From: Thauera aminoaromatica S2
Lineage (GTDB): Bacteria; Pseudomonadota; Gammaproteobacteria; Burkholderiales; Rhodocyclaceae
Assembly (NCBI RefSeq): GCF_000310185.1
Contig: NZ_AMXD01000001.1
Coordinates: forward strand, 62,001 to 126,000
Direction: 5' to 3'
DNA: 64,000 nucleotides
This document shows positions 61,858-64,000 of this stretch, piece after piece; within the stretch, counting starts at the first letter, position 1; every line of letters begins with the position of its first letter. Below the pieces are notes generated by a model. That model searched no databases and was not told the origin of the DNA. It saw only the letters and a program-made list of their open reading frames with translations. The position numbers and the translations under genes were made by a program.

Positions 61858-62301
61858 TCAGTGTCGGGCAAAAACCCTCGCGCTTCCGTCAAGCCCGACC
61901 AGAAGCGTCTCATAGGGTTGCGGGGTCGAGGTCTCCATGCCGGGCGACCCCTGCGGCATGCCCGGCGTAGCCAGTCCGATGGCCTTTGGGGACTCGGAGA
62001 GAAGCCGTCGGATGTCGTCCGCAGGGACGTGCCCCTCGACGGAGTAGGAACCGACCTTGGCCGTGTGACACGAGCCGTATTGGTCCGGCATGCCCAGTGC
62101 CTCGCGGGCTGCGGGGACATTGTCGACGTCTTTCGTCACGACATCGAAGCCGTTCTTTCTCAGGTGCTCGACCCATTTCCCGCAGCACCCGCAGTAAGCG
62201 CTCTTGTAGACCTCTACACGTACGGGCCCCTGCGCAAACCCTGCGCCGCTCATGATCATCAGGCTTGCCACGAGCCCGCCGAGCAAAGTTTTCGTCTTCA
62301 T
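61858..62301 (-). CDS. DUF411 metal-binding protein
   Basis: A 147-residue exported protein with signal peptide (LLGGLVASLMIMSGAGFAQG). The DUF411 core has paired cysteines YCGCCGKWVEHL and a further metal-site region QYGSCHTAKVGSYSVEGHVP. DUF411 proteins are often linked to copper resistance. The ATG at 62301 coincides with the signal peptide start. It lies downstream of a heavy-metal-type sensor kinase and response regulator on the same strand, so it may be under their control. Confidence 0.9.
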   Translation of the reverse strand: MKTKTLLGGLVASLMIMSGAGFAQGPVRVEVYKSAYCGCCGKWVEHLRKNGFDVVTKDVDNVPAAREALGMPDQYGSCHTAKVGSYSVEGHVPADDIRRLLSESPKAIGLATPGMPQGSPGMETSTPQPYETLLVGLDGSARVFARH

Positions 62302-62417
62302 GTTCGTCTTCCGGTTGATGGCGTCGAGGCATAGTTTGGCGTTTCGAGCCCAACGGGAAGCTGACCTCAAAATTACATTTCCGTCAGACAGCCGGGACTC
62401 CGGTCGACTTTGCAGCA

Positions 62418-63821
62418 TCAGGAAGGCGATGAGGCTTCATTGCGAGGCAAGGTGATCGTGAAGCAGGTGACACCTTCAGCGGAGCGCGCAGTGATGTGAC
62501 CCCCGTGGGCCTGCACGATGGAACGCGTGATCGCAAGTCCGAGCCCTGCGCCTTCACCGCGAGACTCGCGCTGGGCGCTACCGCGATGGAAGCGTTCGAA
62601 AATCCGTTCGATCTGATCGGCGGGTATCGGGTCGCCGACATTGCAAACGGCGAGACGGACGCCGGCTGCGTCCGCGTCGACCCTGATCGTGATCTGTCCA
62701 TTTTTCGGTGTGTGACGAAGCGCATTCGAAATCAGGTTCGACAAGGCGCGCCGCAGCATCAGGCGATCACCCTGAACGCTCGCTTGGCCTTGGCGCACGA
62801 TGCGGACTTGGCCCTCTTCGGCCAAGGCTTCGTAGAAATCGATCAGCGCATCCGCCTCGCGGGCCAGGTCGATCGCCTCGCCCGCGTGCGCGAGGGTGTT
62901 CTCCTCGGCCTTGGCGAGGAACAGCATGTCGCTGACCATGCGTGCGATGCGCTCGTATTCCTCGAGGTTCGACGCCAGAATGTCCTGATATTCGTCGAGC
63001 GTGCGTGGCCGCGACAGCGCGACCTGGGTCTGGGTCATCAGGTTCGAGATCGGCGTACGCAGTTCGTGGGCAATGTCCGCCGAATAGTCACCGAGGCGCT
63101 GGAAAGCGGCTTCGAGCCGAGCGAGCATGCCATTGAAGGCTTCGACGTGGTCGCGCACTTCCAGCGGCGCATCATCGATGGCGAGACGCTCGCCGAGTTG
63201 CCGTGCCGACAGCCTACGGGCGGTTTCGGTGACCCGGCGCAGAGGGGCGAGGCCCCGGTGCGCCGCAAACCAGCCCAATAGCGCCGCCGCCAATGCCGCC
63301 ACGACGACGCCCGCCCAGGTGGCGTTGTGCACCGACGCGAGGAAATGGACGTGATGCGACAGATCGAGTGCGACCAGCGCCTCGATCGTTTGCTCCTTCG
63401 ACCCAAGGCTCGGTAGCGTGATTCTGGCCTCAAGCCCTCGATGGGGGCGCTCGTCGACCGTCCAGTCAGCCAGCCCACCCGAAATGCGCTCGCCTGCCCG
63501 CTGAGCAGCGGTGAAATGCTCGGGATGGATGATGTACAGGACGCGCCCCTCGACGTCGCGTAGCAGGACACCCACGCTCTCGTGTCCAACGAAGGAACGT
63601 TCGAGCGCCTCAACGCGTTCCGGTCGGCCCCCAGTCGCAGCAACATCTTGCAGCGTGTTGCGGATGAGCGAGACCTTTCCCTGCAACTCGTGCATGTCCA
63701 GTTCCTGGAAATGCGCGTCCAACATGCGCCCAAAGAGTACCGCCACCAGCACGAGCAGGCCCGCAGCGAGGACGGCAAATAGTGTTGCCAGTCTCGCCGT
63801 CAGCGAGTGAATGCGGATCAT
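62418..63821 (-). CDS. Heavy-metal-type sensor histidine kinase (CusS/CopS-like)
   Basis: A 467-residue membrane kinase. Two transmembrane helices (LATLFAVLAAGLLVLVAVLF; WAGVVVAALAAALLGWFAAH) enclose a periplasmic sensor of about 145 residues. A HAMP domain follows. The phospho-accepting His is in DIAHELRTPISNL, and the ATP site shows NLISNALRHTP and GEGAGLGLAITRSIV. It phosphorylates the adjacent OmpR-type regulator, probably in response to copper or silver. It starts 2 bp after the regulator stop. Confidence 0.93.
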   Translation of the reverse strand: MIRIHSLTARLATLFAVLAAGLLVLVAVLFGRMLDAHFQELDMHELQGKVSLIRNTLQDVAATGGRPERVEALERSFVGHESVGVLLRDVEGRVLYIIHPEHFTAAQRAGERISGGLADWTVDERPHRGLEARITLPSLGSKEQTIEALVALDLSHHVHFLASVHNATWAGVVVAALAAALLGWFAAHRGLAPLRRVTETARRLSARQLGERLAIDDAPLEVRDHVEAFNGMLARLEAAFQRLGDYSADIAHELRTPISNLMTQTQVALSRPRTLDEYQDILASNLEEYERIARMVSDMLFLAKAEENTLAHAGEAIDLAREADALIDFYEALAEEGQVRIVRQGQASVQGDRLMLRRALSNLISNALRHTPKNGQITIRVDADAAGVRLAVCNVGDPIPADQIERIFERFHRGSAQRESRGEGAGLGLAITRSIVQAHGGHITARSAEGVTCFTITLPRNEASSPS

Positions 63822-63823
63822 CG

Positions 63824-64000
63824 TCAGATCGGCTCCATCGCCTCAAGCACGTAGCCCATACCCCGCACGGTGTGGATCAGCTTCGGCTCAAAGGGGTCGT
63901 CGACCTTTACGCGCAACCTGCGTACGGCAACTTCGATCACGTTCGTGTCGCTGTCGAAGTTCATGTCCCACACCTGCGAAGCGATGAGTGAGCGGGGCAA
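63824..64000 (-). CDS. OmpR-type response regulator (CusR/CopR-like), C-terminal end only
   Basis: The last 58 codons of a response regulator; the rest lies beyond the window. Visible is the winged-helix end: [20 protein letters not shown], then [20 protein letters not shown]. It pairs with the downstream sensor kinase. This would be the first gene of the regulator-kinase unit. Confidence 0.92.
   Translation of the reverse strand: MPRSLIASQVWDMNFDSDTNVIEVAVRRLRVKVDDPFEPKLIHTVRGMGYVLEAMEPI

Noticed and set aside
1-64000. CRISPR arrays or rRNA genes
   Set aside because: No regularly spaced short repeats and no rRNA-like conserved segments were seen on reading the window.

Overview
The window looks like a GC-rich betaproteobacterial chromosome, most likely Rhodocyclales (Thauera/Azoarcus-like). 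This is inferred from codon and GC character, the ptsI-ptsH-EIIA(Man) cluster next to tRNA-Gly, and an IS91-type element carrying an extra tyrosine recombinase. No species can be named from sequence alone.

Positions 1-38271 are one end of an integrative and conjugative element (ICE) of the PFGI-1/ICEclc-like class. It is inserted at the 3' end of a tRNA-Gly(CCC) gene (38272-38346, minus strand), and its tyrosine integrase starts beside that tRNA. The other ICE end lies outside the window. The conserved mating-pair genes run left to right on the plus strand: PilL-N, TIGR03759, SLT transglycosylase, TIGR03765, TraD coupling protein, TIGR03747, then, after cargo, RAQPRD, TIGR03758/03745/03750/03746/03749/03752/03751, a VirB4/TraC-type ATPase, a DsbA-like protein, a RadC-like protein, TIGR03757, a TraU-like protein, TIGR03755 and TraG-N. 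They are followed by DUF3742, a PrlF-YhaV toxin-antitoxin, a MobH relaxase (TraI), an XRE regulator, a LysR-type effector-domain protein and the integrase.

The cargo (8406-16019) sits between the TIGR03747 and RAQPRD genes. It is a type II CBASS anti-phage operon: a patatin-like phospholipase effector (CapV), a DncV-like CD-NTase, Cap2 (E1/E2-like) and Cap3 (JAMM peptidase). A DUF2188 gene precedes it, and a divergent XRE regulator/ImmA metallopeptidase pair faces it across an intergenic region with two matching operator-like palindromes. An IS110-family element interrupts cap2, and an ISAs1-family element interrupts the TraU-like transfer gene with an exact 10-bp target duplication. In both cases the flanks rejoin in frame. 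The ICE therefore appears disabled for transfer and its CBASS appears to lack intact Cap2, unless the elements excise.

Positions 38429-64000 are chromosomal or other accessory DNA: the regulatory PTS genes, a truncated BCCT transporter, a class II Fic protein, a YbiT-type ABC-F ATPase, DUF1328, an orphan NarL/UhpA-type response regulator, an IS21-family element with a frameshifted istA, and a secreted archaemetzincin-like protein without its zinc site. Next come a Coa1-like membrane protein, a MocR regulator divergent from a DMT exporter, DUF3592 and a YgeA-type racemase. A coupled pair of trypsin-like/TPR fusion proteins follows, one with an intact catalytic triad and one with all three residues replaced. 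A stand-alone tyrosine recombinase flanked by two attC-like inverted repeats precedes an IS91-family element with its own tyrosine recombinase. The window ends in a metal-response locus (DUF411 protein, sensor kinase, and the end of its OmpR-type response regulator). No CRISPR array or rRNA gene was seen; the only tRNA found is tRNA-Gly.
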